Below, in pieces: positions 34,471 to 57,400 of a stretch of 64,000 bases of DNA. This DNA comes from Pempheris klunzingeri. Taxonomy: Eukaryota > Chordata > Actinopteri > Acropomatiformes > Pempheridae. The number at the start of each line of letters is the position of its first letter. The first letter of the stretch is position 1. The position numbers were made by a program, and so were the translations under genes. The stretch spans positions 11,813,721 to 11,877,720 of the forward strand of contig NC_092027.1 of assembly GCF_042242105.1 (NCBI RefSeq). Direction: 5' to 3'. The notes beneath the pieces are model-generated. The model was not told the DNA's origin. It did not search any database and saw only the letters and a list, made by a program, of their open reading frames with translations.

Positions 34471-37400
34471 TTTTATTTTCTCTCATAAATAACACTGAAC
34501 AAGCATCGTACAGCGATAAATATTATTTATGCACTGTAAAATTCTCTGTATTACAAAATACAGCATATGTGTAATGCACTTGATACAGATGGGAAGTATT
34601 GCATTTCATAGCACCAAACGAGACCCTTAACATGACCCTTAACATAAGTTAATAATATCACACTGTACCCTTCTACTAACAGTTCAGGTGTGCAGTTACA
34701 TCCCAGATTCAGGTCTTGTGCGGGTGTCTATGAAATATACTTCCCGTTAGGAATCAGTTGTTGCATAACTATATCTAAGTTAAGTAGAGCCCACCTAGGA
34801 AGAACCAAAGCCTTTACTGTAAAACTGCTAATTTTTCCACAATCTCAAGTTTTCAAAATCCCACTTGAGAGACTTAAGTATTATGAAATGTGTCCACGCT
34901 GGCCAGTCGTGTTTTATGTATTTGATTTTTGCATTAAAAATGGGTTAACATCATCTTTTCCACATCTGAGCAGAACAGCTTCATCCAATCGCACTTTGTT
35001 TGGAGGGTAGGGACACTTCCTAAAACACGTCACTGCTGCCAGATGAAACACTTGTGTATTTACAACATTTTCTCATCAGGAAGTGAGGAAAAACTACTTT
35101 CCACGGTTTTGAGTTGGTATGTTTAAGTGAGAAAGTGAGAGTAGGGAGTAGATTCTATAAACCTTGCGGCCATAAAATGTACTCAGCTCTATCTACGTAA
35201 ACTTTCAATTCAAGTAAGAAACTGGAAAAGTTTTTCTGTGACAAGAGTGAGCGGCTGATTGCTAAACATTAATAAGTGATCAGCAGGTTTCGGGACTCTC
35301 CAAAGAAGGTGCTATAAATCTGAACAAGCTGTTCTGATCACAGGCGTTTGTGTGTCTCTTCCACATCGCTGGCAGCGCAGAAATGTCCGTCGGAGGCAGC
35401 GGGAGGTAACAGGCAGGTTGAACACTAAAACACTAACCCAGGAATACTGATACTCAACCTTACAGGGGAACACGGATCTAATGGATTAATGACTCGGGTG
35501 CAGTTTTTGTTCACTTTTGAAAGAAAAATACATTTTTTCAAGCAGATCTTTAACCCTGGAAGTAAACAGCTACTCCCAACACTTGGCTTAAGATCTTGTT
35601 GGTAGGACTTATAATCATCATAGATTTTTTTTTTTTTTGCTTTCAAACATTATTGCTAAATTCGGACAGGAAGGGGCCCCTTCAACCAACATTCAGCATG
35701 AAAATAACTACAGCTTTTCAGGACTGACGGCATGGAATGTGTTTGGGTGAACGTTAAATCTGGCTCTGAAGGCAGAAAAAAAAAAAAAACGTACAAAAAT
35801 AAAAATAAAAAACGAAATGTTGTGTCAAGCATTACAAAACAGGCTTTTTTGAACAAATACAGGGACATAAAGATGGGTATTTCATATAGGAGCCCTTATT
35901 ATCCTCAATCAGACTTTGTCTGAGGAGCAGCATCACAATAATTCATGTAAAAATCAAAAGTATTATCACATTCATCACTTAGTGTCCATGTTGTGTTTGA
36001 TTGTCGGCTTTTGAGACACATCAGTTTCAACTTCTGACCAACCAAACCCCTTCCCAGTTTTACTTATCTGTATGAAAATAATGTTTGTCTGTTGTAGTGG
36101 ACTGTGCAAAGGAACCTACAGCATGAGAGCTTTGTTGTTGTATTATTAAGAGCTAAAACACAAAAATTCTTCACAGATCATTTCTATAATATAAAGTAAT
36201 AAAATAAGGTAAGTCATAAGTCACATATAGCCTCAGCTCAGGTGGGGCTAGCGTTATGGCGTCTGATAAGCTTTATCAAATTATGGCACATAAAAAATAC
36301 CAGCCTCTTCATCCCGTCTTGCTTAATCTATACTGTAAGTAAAACCTTAAATTAACACAGACTTAGGCTTGTGTTATTGTGTATGCATGAGATCATTTCT
36401 GATTAGTTTGGTTTCAGCACTGAAATATGACATTCATGCCATTTTGTCACCGTTCTTTGATGTATTGCACAAAATTGTCAGCACTAGAACTACGATCTAA
36501 AGCAAAACCTCATAATGTAATAACCCTAATGGATAATCTCACAGCCAAATAATAATGTAAAACAAATATTAAATCAAAAATGAATTCTAAACACTTACAG
36601 GAAAGTTTGACATCTCGGTTTCATTTCACTGTGGGAATCTTTCTGTAGCAGAACATGTGGCTGTGCTACCGAGGAGCTGATCATGCTGCACTTCAACTTT
36701 CCTGGCAGAAACATTCCTGAGTTTCCTGCTGTGAAATCTGCTCTCCTCTCCAGCTGCTCTTATCAAAACTGCAGAAGCGCTAAAATGATCTCCGGGCAGA
36801 CAAGGCCAACTCAGCTGATGTGGTCCTAAGCCAGCAGAAATCACACAGTCAGAGAGGCCGGTAATGCTCCGTGAGAGCTCTCTCTCCCTCTCAATAGTCC
36901 AAAAATAAGACACTTGAACGCAAATGAACTGGACCAAAAGGCTAAATCTTTCAAAAATATTAATAATGCCCTCATTATTTGTACTGTGAGTTAGCACTGG
37001 ATGTAGACAAACCATGAACTGTCTTTAAATAAAACAAAAACAGATGTAGTATGAAAGAAAGGTGCATAGGTTGGCATTCTTTTGACACTGAAATGGAAAA
37101 ACAATTCCTTGGTTCTCTAGAAAGCTCCAGATTGCACATTCATAGTGTTAGCAGGCAGTTAATGCCTAGCTTTTTTTTTTTAATCACTCACTCGCACACT
37201 CTCTCAACCACCTCTGATATCTCATTATTTCATTATTAAACATCATTATTTCATTGACATCTCCTGTAACTGGGTAAATTTTAAGTACCTTAGTGGAAAT
37301 AATTTAAAAAAAAACTAAAAAGAGATGAAGTACTGAAAACCATTTCCATCAGCACCATTTCTTCATGGGTGCGTGGTCCCACACTCCTAAAACACTGTAC

Positions 37401-37586
37401 CAACAAAAGACGTACGCTTCAGGGGTTTTCTCCCCAGGGTGGTCAGGACTTCATGTTGTAAATTATATACCACACCACCCAAATGTGTCAGATGCCGTCT
37501 AAACTCAGCGGGTTCCCTTAAGCTCTGCAGTCTTATGATTTGGTGCCAAAGTCGTACGAGCTGCTGCCCCATCTGTCGATTTGTGG
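34471..37586 (-). other. tmem64: tmem64 3' untranslated region (probable)
   Basis: Non-coding sequence between the tmem64 stop codon at 37587 and the first clear minus-strand AATAAA at 34472-34477. A long 3' UTR would be usual for this gene in vertebrates, but the actual 3' end cannot be read from sequence. Confidence 0.4.
34472..34477 (-). terminator. tmem64: Candidate poly(A) signal for tmem64
   Basis: AATAAA on the minus strand about 3.1 kb after the tmem64 stop codon, the first canonical hexamer I found in that direction. Confidence 0.35.
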
Positions 37587-48300
<10,714 letters not shown>

Positions 48301-48619
48301 ACCAGCCCACATGATCAACCATGTGACGCTCTCATCCAATCAGAGTGCTCCGATTGGCATCGCGAGATTTACGCGGGGTTTCATGAGAAATCACGATAGT
48401 TTACTATTAATTATGCTTGGATGGTTTCTGCTGTCAGCCAGGGCGCTGCCACATAAGCAGAATTAACTACCACACACATGCCTTGATCTTTAATTTGAAT
48501 TATATTAAATTATATTGATCCACTTACTTAGATTATAAATATGTAAATATAAAATAAATGTAACCACATATCCAACCTCACAGAGCTCAAGGATGAGAAG
48601 CAGTTTATCAATTGAGAAA

Positions 48620-48988
48620 CAGTGGTGGAGGATGTACTTAGATCTTTTACTTACGTATGAAGCTGATAATACAATATTATACAACTACACCTCAGACATG
48701 AATACATTGGCATCATGAATTTTAATGTAGCTTGCTGAAGTGGCACTCTAATGATTTTTTATACTGTTGGATTGTTTTTTAAAATAACAAAGCATCATAT
48801 TAATAGGTTTATGATATGTTGTATTTGAAGAATCTTAATCTGCAATGTAACTTGTGAGATAAATGTAGTAAAGTGCAATATTTTCCTCAGAAATGAAGTT
48901 GGGTGGATTTATATGCCTACAAGTAACTATAAATAATTGTATTTAAGTGCAGACTTCAGGAAATGTACATATTTAATTTCACTGATAG
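48620..48988 (+). mobile_element. Percomorph interspersed repeat, partial copy
   Basis: Begins CAGTGGTGGAGGATGTACTT and carries the internal phrases TTTTAATGTAGCTTG, TACTGTTGGATTGT and AAAGCATCATATT. The same order of phrases occurs in the neighbouring copy at 49024. Confidence 0.7.
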
Positions 48989-49023
48989 GAAGGGTATAAG
49001 CTCATAAACTATACTGAAATTAG

Positions 49024-49548
49024 CAGTGGTGAAAAAAGTAGAATGATAGTTTTACTGAAGTAAAAGTAGCATAATACCACAATATCCAAACACTCAATTA
49101 CATGTAGGAGTCTTGCATTCAAAATGTTATGTAATATGTACTTTAATGTACTTAAACGGCTGCCAAAAGTGCACATTATGCATAATGGCACCTGTCATCA
49201 TGTTATATTATAATGTACAGTATATTATATTGATGAATTATTACTAACATATTAATAAGCATTTTAATGTAGCTTGTAAATGTGGAGCTTATTTTAGTAG
49301 CTTTTTATGCTGTTGAGTTGTTTAACCGATAATATGCATCATATTTTATTAAGTGGTTATATGTTTTGTTTGAATAATTTTAATTGTCAATGTAAGAAGT
49401 AACTGCACATGTAAGATATGCACAGTGGAGTAAAAAGTACAATCTCCCCCTCTGAGATGTATTTGAATCAATGTATAAAGTAACTTAAAAGCACCTCAGA
49501 AATATACCTAAGTACAGTGTTTCAGTAAATATATTTTCCATCACAGGA
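49024..49548 (+). mobile_element. Percomorph interspersed repeat, near full-length copy
   Basis: Begins CAGTGGTGAAAAAAGTAG and ends TATTTTCCATCACAG, giving imperfect inverted termini. Internal phrases TTTTAATGTAGCTTGTAAAT, ATGCTGTTGAGTTGTTTAA, ATGCATCATATTTTATTAAG and GTGGAGTAAAAAGTACAAT match a non-coding repeat that is abundant in percomorph fish. Confidence 0.75.
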
Positions 49549-51402
49549 AACTAAAAGGTCGTAAAGAAGAAATATAAAAGTAGCACTGAGTGGAAATGTC
49601 CAGTAGAGTACAAGCATCTCAAGAGTGTAGGTCACTTCATGTTGTGTAAAGTAAATAGCTGCGTTCCAATACAGAAAATAAGTTGTATGGACACCAGTTA
49701 TTTATGGAAGTCATATCATACCCACAAAATGTAGATAATTCATACATATTTGATAAAAACAAATATTTATAACATGCGCTTACATTATGCAGGATTTCTA
49801 GTATGCAGCAGAGTTGTATTGATACTCCCCTACATTCTCTGGTATTTCTGAGAGCATACAGTATGATATAGTAGCCTGAAGGGAATCTCCCTGCTCACCA
49901 TAAATTCATAATGAGGGGAGTGAAGCAGACAATATGTGCATTCATGCATCTACCACCGTTCACCGCCTGACTCTCCCAGCTGTGGGCAAAGGAGGCCCTG
50001 AGGCAATGGTCCTCAAAAAACTTTGTATTGCTTTGTATCTGAAGTCATGTGAAGTATCGACACAGATACGATCAAAGGTTGCAATAAATCCTCCATATAT
50101 AGAGAAGCTCGTGTTTAATTTGATGATGTGGTGGGACAGGCTGCTGTGCTGGTATAAGGCTCCACTAGATGGAACTGTTACACAGTTTTACACCAAATTA
50201 CAAACGTATGAAGTGCACTGATGGTTTGTCGCTTTATAGAATCTATGAGTTTCATCACCCTGAATTCATGTGGAAACATTTAACATTTGATAGGAATCTA
50301 ATTAATCTCTGTGGTTTTTTGAGTGCTAAAAAATAGTTTTTTCTACTCGGTTTGCCCCAAAACATGTGGACGAACAAAGCCCCATGTTTGTGTCCTCAGT
50401 GTTTTTTATTCATTCTACATTCTTCAACTGTTCTTTTACACACACAATATTTGTTTAAAAAACTATTTGGGTGTATTTTCTCATATTATTCGTCCAAACT
50501 AATAAGGGTGTGCAAAACGTTAATCATAATGTTGCTGTGATGCTGTAGATGTAACAATTTGACCAGACAAATGTCAACTACAGTCTAACAGCTATGGCGA
50601 ACTTAAAGTAACACATATGATGTTGGAAACCCTTAAGAGACTGACCTGGATATAAGATTTACAGAGTCAGTCTTCATCTTTCACTGTCAGAGAACACCTG
50701 GAGGGGAATGTCAGAGGCCACAGAGAGGACATGAAAAGCAACTAGTTTAATTCAAGCTGAGGTGACCTTTAATCTGCCCTTTGTGTCTTTTGACCATATT
50801 GTTGGCTATACAGCAACCCTATTTATGATGCTCAGTCAGCTGTGTGTTATTACTATAGACATGTTGGACATTACAGTGACATCTGTCACATTACATTCTG
50901 AATATGACAGCATTTCTTATCATATTGTATCAAAGAATGAAAAATACAGTGAGACACATTTTTTATTTCAATGACTCTTTCAGCTTCCACAGAGATGCGC
51001 TGCAGCTGTGGACTCATCACAACAGCAGATGAGACTGACAGACAGTCAGGACATGACAGGAAGTCTAGTTATTCTGCTTTCAAAATAAAGGCACACATTT
51101 ACGGGAATATTGCGGGTGTTTTCAGGCTCAGTGCAAAGAATAGCCTCAAAATCATTCGCCGAAAGACAGAGCAAAACCACATGGAGCGAAAACATGACAG
51201 AAGAAATGCATAGCTACTTTTTTTTATTGTGATATTCTGCCGAGAAATGGGTTGAATTGTGAAACTTTAATCCGGAAGTTGTGTGTTTTATTCCTGCTGA
51301 CTTGACACTGGCACAGAGTCGCTCTTTTTGACCAGTGGCTTTGATCAGATTAGAGGTTGAAGACACATTCCTGTGCAGTTCCCAGCTGAAGCTACATTTT
51401 AA

Positions 51403-54400
51403 ATGATGGATTGTTCAGAGGAGGTTCAGCCCGTGTCTGAGGAGCCCAGCGCTCAAATGGAGCTCAAAAAGGGAATGTCGATTTTCATTGATGTAAGTAA
51501 AACAAATTTTAAATCCTTACTTATAGTATTGATTAATATGCAGTTTATGTTCTCTGTTTTCATTGTTTGGCCAATAAAACATCAGAAAACCACGAAAAAA
51601 TCGCATTACCTTATCCTAAAGCTCAAAGTGATGTCATTAATTGCCTTGTTTTGGCTGACCAGCAGCCGAAGAGCCCAAAATATTCCATTCATTATGACAT
51701 GAATTAATTATCAGTAATTATCACTGTTCATGCTTATACTGAGGTGTCTGCACTCATTTTGTTCTTTGATTAAGTGCAAAAACTTAGAAGCATAATGTAG
51801 GACTATATTATTTAAACATTTGTTGGTGGAGGTTTTGGATCACCTGAGTTAATGTGGACCCCCCTAATGCATGCAGGGTACAGAGGGTTCCTTGTTTTAT
51901 AGAATGAATTAATTTGACAAGGCTGACCTTTAATTTAGCATCATGGTGTCAGGATTTCAAAGGCCATCCATTTTTATATCAGCGTGGAAAAACAAAAATC
52001 AAGTTAACAAAATGTCAGAAGTCTACTTTTGATATTCATTTAAATTTGATATTCATGCTGAAATGTAGCTCAAAAAATCTAAAAAGTCAGGTAAATAAAA
52101 AATGAACAACTATGAGGATTCCTAACATTTGTAGATCTCCTTCAAATGATGATGATTTAAATATTAATATCACACCTGACGTGCATATCAGTACTGATAA
52201 TGATCGTCTTCTCTGAGGAGCTTTCCCTCCCCTGTTTCATTCTGCCTCGGTATCCGTCACCTAATTATCTTCCCCTCATTCCTCCACTCTTTCATTCGCT
52301 TCTGATGTCTCAACCACAGACCTGTTGGCTGCCTTCAGTATTTGAGAAACACAGGGGAGGATGCACACATGGGAACCAAGAGTTATTAAAGGAAAGCCGT
52401 ATCTCCCACATCAAACGTCTCACTGATGTTGAACAGGTGCTCTGTCTTCTGGCACTGAGCGTCAGGGAATGAAACTGCTGCTCGTCTTCAGAGGCGAGAT
52501 GGTTGAGTGTTTTCTTCTCCTGTTTCTTGACATCTCTTGCAGCTCACGCCTCAGTCGGTTGCGTCTCATAAACACTCAAATGCTGACTCCAAACAATAGT
52601 TTCATATTTGAACAGGTTACATTTGTTGTGTCTCTATGTGTGTTAATCGTAATATTATATATTATGATATTTTGATGCTGTTGTGATGCCAGATTTCCAC
52701 TTTATTACCAGATAATAGGAAAAAAACTGAAGCAGAATCAGACTTCTATTCTTGGTTAAATTGATTCAATAAGATGCATTAGATGTAAAAGATTAATTAG
52801 GATGAGATCAGATGATGAGACCGAACAGTGATGAAGTGGGAGCTGATATCTGAACGACCAAATCCAATCAGCCTTTAATTTTAATAGATTTTCATTAACA
52901 TCATCTGCACGAATATCATACATGCAATAATAAGAGCAGAAAGAACAGGTGTTGCATAGTGCATGTAAATTATGTAGATTATGTAAAGTTTGGAGAGAAG
53001 ATAGACATGGGGCTTTAACTAACATTTATTTTCATTATTTATTAATATGCAGAATATTTTCTACATTTTCATTGTTTTACCAATAAAACATCAGAATGAT
53101 GTCATTACTTGTCTTGTTTTGGCTTACCAGCAGCTGAAAAGCCCAAAATATTCCATTCATTGTGACATGAGACAAGAAGAATGATCAACTTTTCACATTT
53201 GAGAAGCTGACACCTTCAAATGTTTGGCATTTCTGCTTAAAAACTGGCTTAATTCATCAATTATTGTGATAATTGCTGATTAATCTTCTCAGTCAACTAA
53301 TCTCTTAATCAGTTAATGTCACAGCTCTAGATAAAAGAAAAAGGGCAATATTCGACATGGGATGAAAACCTGAAGAAATGACGAGTGATTGTTTTAACTT
53401 TGTGATTCGCTGTGTGTTTTTTCCATATTGTTGAACTGGGTGGAGACGATGCTTCGGCATTCAGCTGCCTTGCAGAGATAAATAAAGTTGTATTGTATTG
53501 AATTGAAATGAACTGATTGGCGATAGAAATTAGAGATCGACGACAGGTAGAAGTGAGATAGAGGCGGATTTTATGGGGCTTTTTGGGGACAGCAAAAGAA
53601 GCGACCCAGCTTTACTTGCAGGAAAATCTGAACCAATTATGTAAGTCATACGACAGACTGCCAAGAGCTCGAGGAAGGTGGGTGGGTATTTTGTGTTAGT
53701 ATTTTTACCCCTTTGTCGCACAGAGCTGAAGTCCCCCAAGCAAGGGAAATGCAAAGTTAGAAAGAAGGCATTTTAAAATGTAGATCCTGAACATATAGGG
53801 CTGTCAGATTAAATTTATAATGATAATGCATAAATACACTCAAAGCCTGTTCAAACTCCTCTTCACAAGTGCAAACCAAGACAAGAAGAAAAAGTGGGTG
53901 ATGCTATTTCGAGGTGGTTTGACCCTTTTAAAGCTGATGTGGTCATTGCCACTCTGCCTTTCATCTCCTCTGGACTCTGGGACAGCGCTATCAATAATTT
54001 AATGACACTGCTTTTGAAAGTGTGATCGATGGTTTCACCCCCCCACCCCACACACACACATTTACTTTAACTTTGATGATGTGAAACCTTTTCTGACATC
54101 CGCCTCTTTTCCTTTTCTCGTTACAGATTTTACGGAGAGCTGATAAAAACGGTAAATATTGCACCAAAAGCTCCTTCCAGGCTCACACACAAACACACAC
54201 ACTCCTCTGTCTTGGGCACTACTTCAGCCTTTCTTTCTCGTGTGTGAAAACAGATGTACTTTCTCAATGAAATTCTGATCATGGCTCTCTGCTGATACTC
54301 TTTCAGTTTCCATGGAAACAGGAAACTGACCATGCCCCTGAGGTTCAGCATCAGAACATTAACGAAGAAAAACGTCAAAATTTTGCACCAGTTAGACATT

Positions 54401-57400
54401 TTTAATCATGCCAGTCCACACTTAATGATTCGGAGGTGAATAACAGGCAGTTCAGGGCAGATTCTGCTGTTCTTTCACCAGCATGATCTTGTGCAGTATT
54501 AATATGCAGTATGAATATACAAAAACATGTAGGCTATTTTGTTGTTAACCAGAGACAGCAGGAGACTTATCTGCCTATCCATCCTGCTCCACTAAACATA
54601 TAGTAAATACTGTCTATTAAAGTTTAAAGGCAGAAAGGAAGATAAAGAAGCGATATAATGCTGTCAATCTCTATATTGTATGGCACACAGACCTTGCATT
54701 TTAATTAATTGACTGATTTATTCAGTGAAGTCAGTTAGATAGACTCTTCTGCTTTTTTAAGAATTCATTTGAATTGCAATATAAGTGTTTTATATAACTC
54801 ATATATACGTTTCTGTTCTTAAATCATTTTCCTTCATTTTTAAGCAACACACAGTCAGTATACACAAATACATACAGATATGAAGCGTACAAGTGTAGAT
54901 CATTTCGTTTTTCTTTGCTGGAAGAAGGAGACGAGATGCTTCAATGTATCACTGAAAGGAGTTATACATCTTGGGTTGATATCTTCACCTTAGATTTATA
55001 CCTATACATATGAGTGTATTTTTTTCATTTTTTCATTTTCCTTAGATGCACTTAAATACAGCAGTAAGAAATCTTATCTGAAGCTTTTACAATAGTGTGC
55101 TTTAGCTAAGGTTTGCCTCTGTGGCACACTCTGCCCCCTTTTATTTGGGACTACGAGTACGCTCTGATGAAGGGTTTTATATAACTAGATAATAATAAGG
55201 TTAAATGCGTTCTCTCCAATGTGCTGCTTTGATTTTTTAACCTCCGTCAAAATGTGCACAGTTCATCCTGCAGATCTGAGATGAGACCACCGCTTGTTTG
55301 TAGGACTGTACAAAATATTATCATAAATACAAAGTATAAATACTGTTAAATACACTCACAGTCTTTTTTCACTGGTAATATAACATGGTCAAACCACAAA
55401 AGCTGACACTGAAATCAGGTTTTCATTTCATTCATATATTTTAACAGAGATCCTGATATCAAAATTTCTTTCTCACACAGAAATAAGCTAATCAGGACTC
55501 ATTATTCACATGGCACGACAAGCTTCATTATTCATTAAATGTCCGTCCCACGCTGGGAATGATTTGAGATCTTGTCCTGTAGCAAGATGAGAAGTCGTCC
55601 CACGTGTTTGTTTTTAGTGTTGTGCAAACGGCAGCCTCTCATATGTCAGGTCTGTTCCAAGATGATTTCTGAGCTCATCGACAGTGAGTCACTGTGTGCT
55701 TTATTTATGTGCACATGTGTTTGCCTTTGTGAATCCTCCAAAAGGAGCCCTCGCTCACAGCACCCATAGGGACCAGATAGTACTGAACATCACCTCCAGA
55801 GCAGCAGGTCAGCAGTGAACATTTAAAGATCGGCCACCTCATGTCAGACAAACAGAGAGAAACCAGCTAAACCAGAGCTGCGTAGAAAACATGCTGTCTG
55901 TAGTTCGTTATCTTCATTTTGCTTCAGGATATTCAGTTTGGGGCTCCTCATTTTGAAATTCTGTTTATTTTCCTCTCATGAATATTTCACACAGCTTGGG
56001 TCTTTTTGTTCTAATCATAATTGCCGAGCCTCAAAGCATAAAAATGACTGATTGTTTGAGATTACCATCAAGTTGGTCGAATGGAACAAATGGCGATGAC
56101 CCTTCACAGTGTTGTTTACTCTTATGATAAAAACAAGGACGAACGGCTCACCGTGGAGTTATTTTGATTTTATCACGGCTTTTTCTACTTTGGAGGGAAT
56201 TTGATCCATGCACTTGACACCATCTTTTGCTGATTCAGCCCTGGCAGTTTATAATTGCTACATCGTGTCTGTGTTTCATCAGATCAGGGAGTGGACTGAA
56301 CTTGACTTCATTAAAAGTTATTATAATCACTTATTAGACATGTACCATCTTCCATGTATCCTGCATCTGACCAAAGCAAGTCTTTGATTTATTTAAGGAA
56401 TGCTTTAGAAAATGGCCACCTCACCTCACAGTCCTGACAAGTTGTATTTGTGCTGTCTCCCCAGATGATGGAAAACTGTCCTTTGATGAATTCAAAGCCT
56501 ACTTCTCTGATGGAGTCTTGACAGCAGATGAATTGAAGGAGCTCTTCCACACAATTGACACTCACAACACAGAGTAAGTCAGTTAAGTTTTGCACATTTT
56601 TCTACATCTTGCAATCACCCCATTGTTTCTAAACTTCTTTTCAAATGTGCCCTAAACCGGCCTTACAGCACTATCACATGCCGTAAAACACAGAAATGTA
56701 TGTGACAGCTAATAGAAACATAACTTAAGCGTAGTCAATCTATAATGCGCTGTTTAAAATGCACATAATTGTCGTGTTGTATGAACTTCAATAATATCAG
56801 AACATATATAACGTAATATTTTACATTAACATCTTACCAAGTGCAAATACATTCAAATATGAACCACTGGTTGAAATTTCTGGGTAACATTGTGACTGCT
56901 GTGTTTGAAATAATTTCATTTCAAAATACTTTACAATCTTCTTATACACTCCCCTCCAAAAGTATTGGAACAGTGAGGCCAGTTCCTTTATTTTCGCTGT
57001 AGACTGAAATTCAAAACGCACTGCCAAAACAACACAGGAGTTCATCAGGGGCAAGAAGTGGGAGGTTTTAGACTGGCCAAGTCAATCTCCAGACTTCAAC
57101 CCTGTAGAGCATGCATTTTACCTGCTAAAGAGCAGACTGAAGGGAGAACCCCCCCAAAACAAACCACAACTGAAAGAGGCTGCGGTGAAAGCCTGGAAAA
57201 GCATCACAAAAGCAGAATGCAAAGGTTTGGTGATGTCAATGGGTCACAGGCTTGATGCAGTTATTGCAAGAAAATGATTTGTAACTAAATATTAAGTCTT
57301 TTCACGTTAATCTATTTGAAGTCTATCTGTTCCAATACTTTTGCTCGCCTAAAAATTTGGTGTTCCGTTACCTGGAAATAAAAGCTGAAATGTTGATCTC

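Larger units (their letters stand above)
48301..51402. other. Spacer between divergent tmem64 and necab1
   Basis: AT-rich, with no supportable gene. Two direct copies of one repeat family lie at 48620-48988 and 49024-49548. A CCGGAAGT ETS-type motif near 51272, about 130 nt before the necab1 start codon, is the only promoter-like signal I can point to. No CpG-rich patch is apparent next to necab1. Confidence 0.55.
51493..54126 (+). other. necab1: necab1 intron 1
   Basis: Bounded by GTAAGT and TTACAG. No coding sequence is seen. It holds two direct copies of one interspersed repeat (51535-51703 and 53008-53330). Confidence 0.8.
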
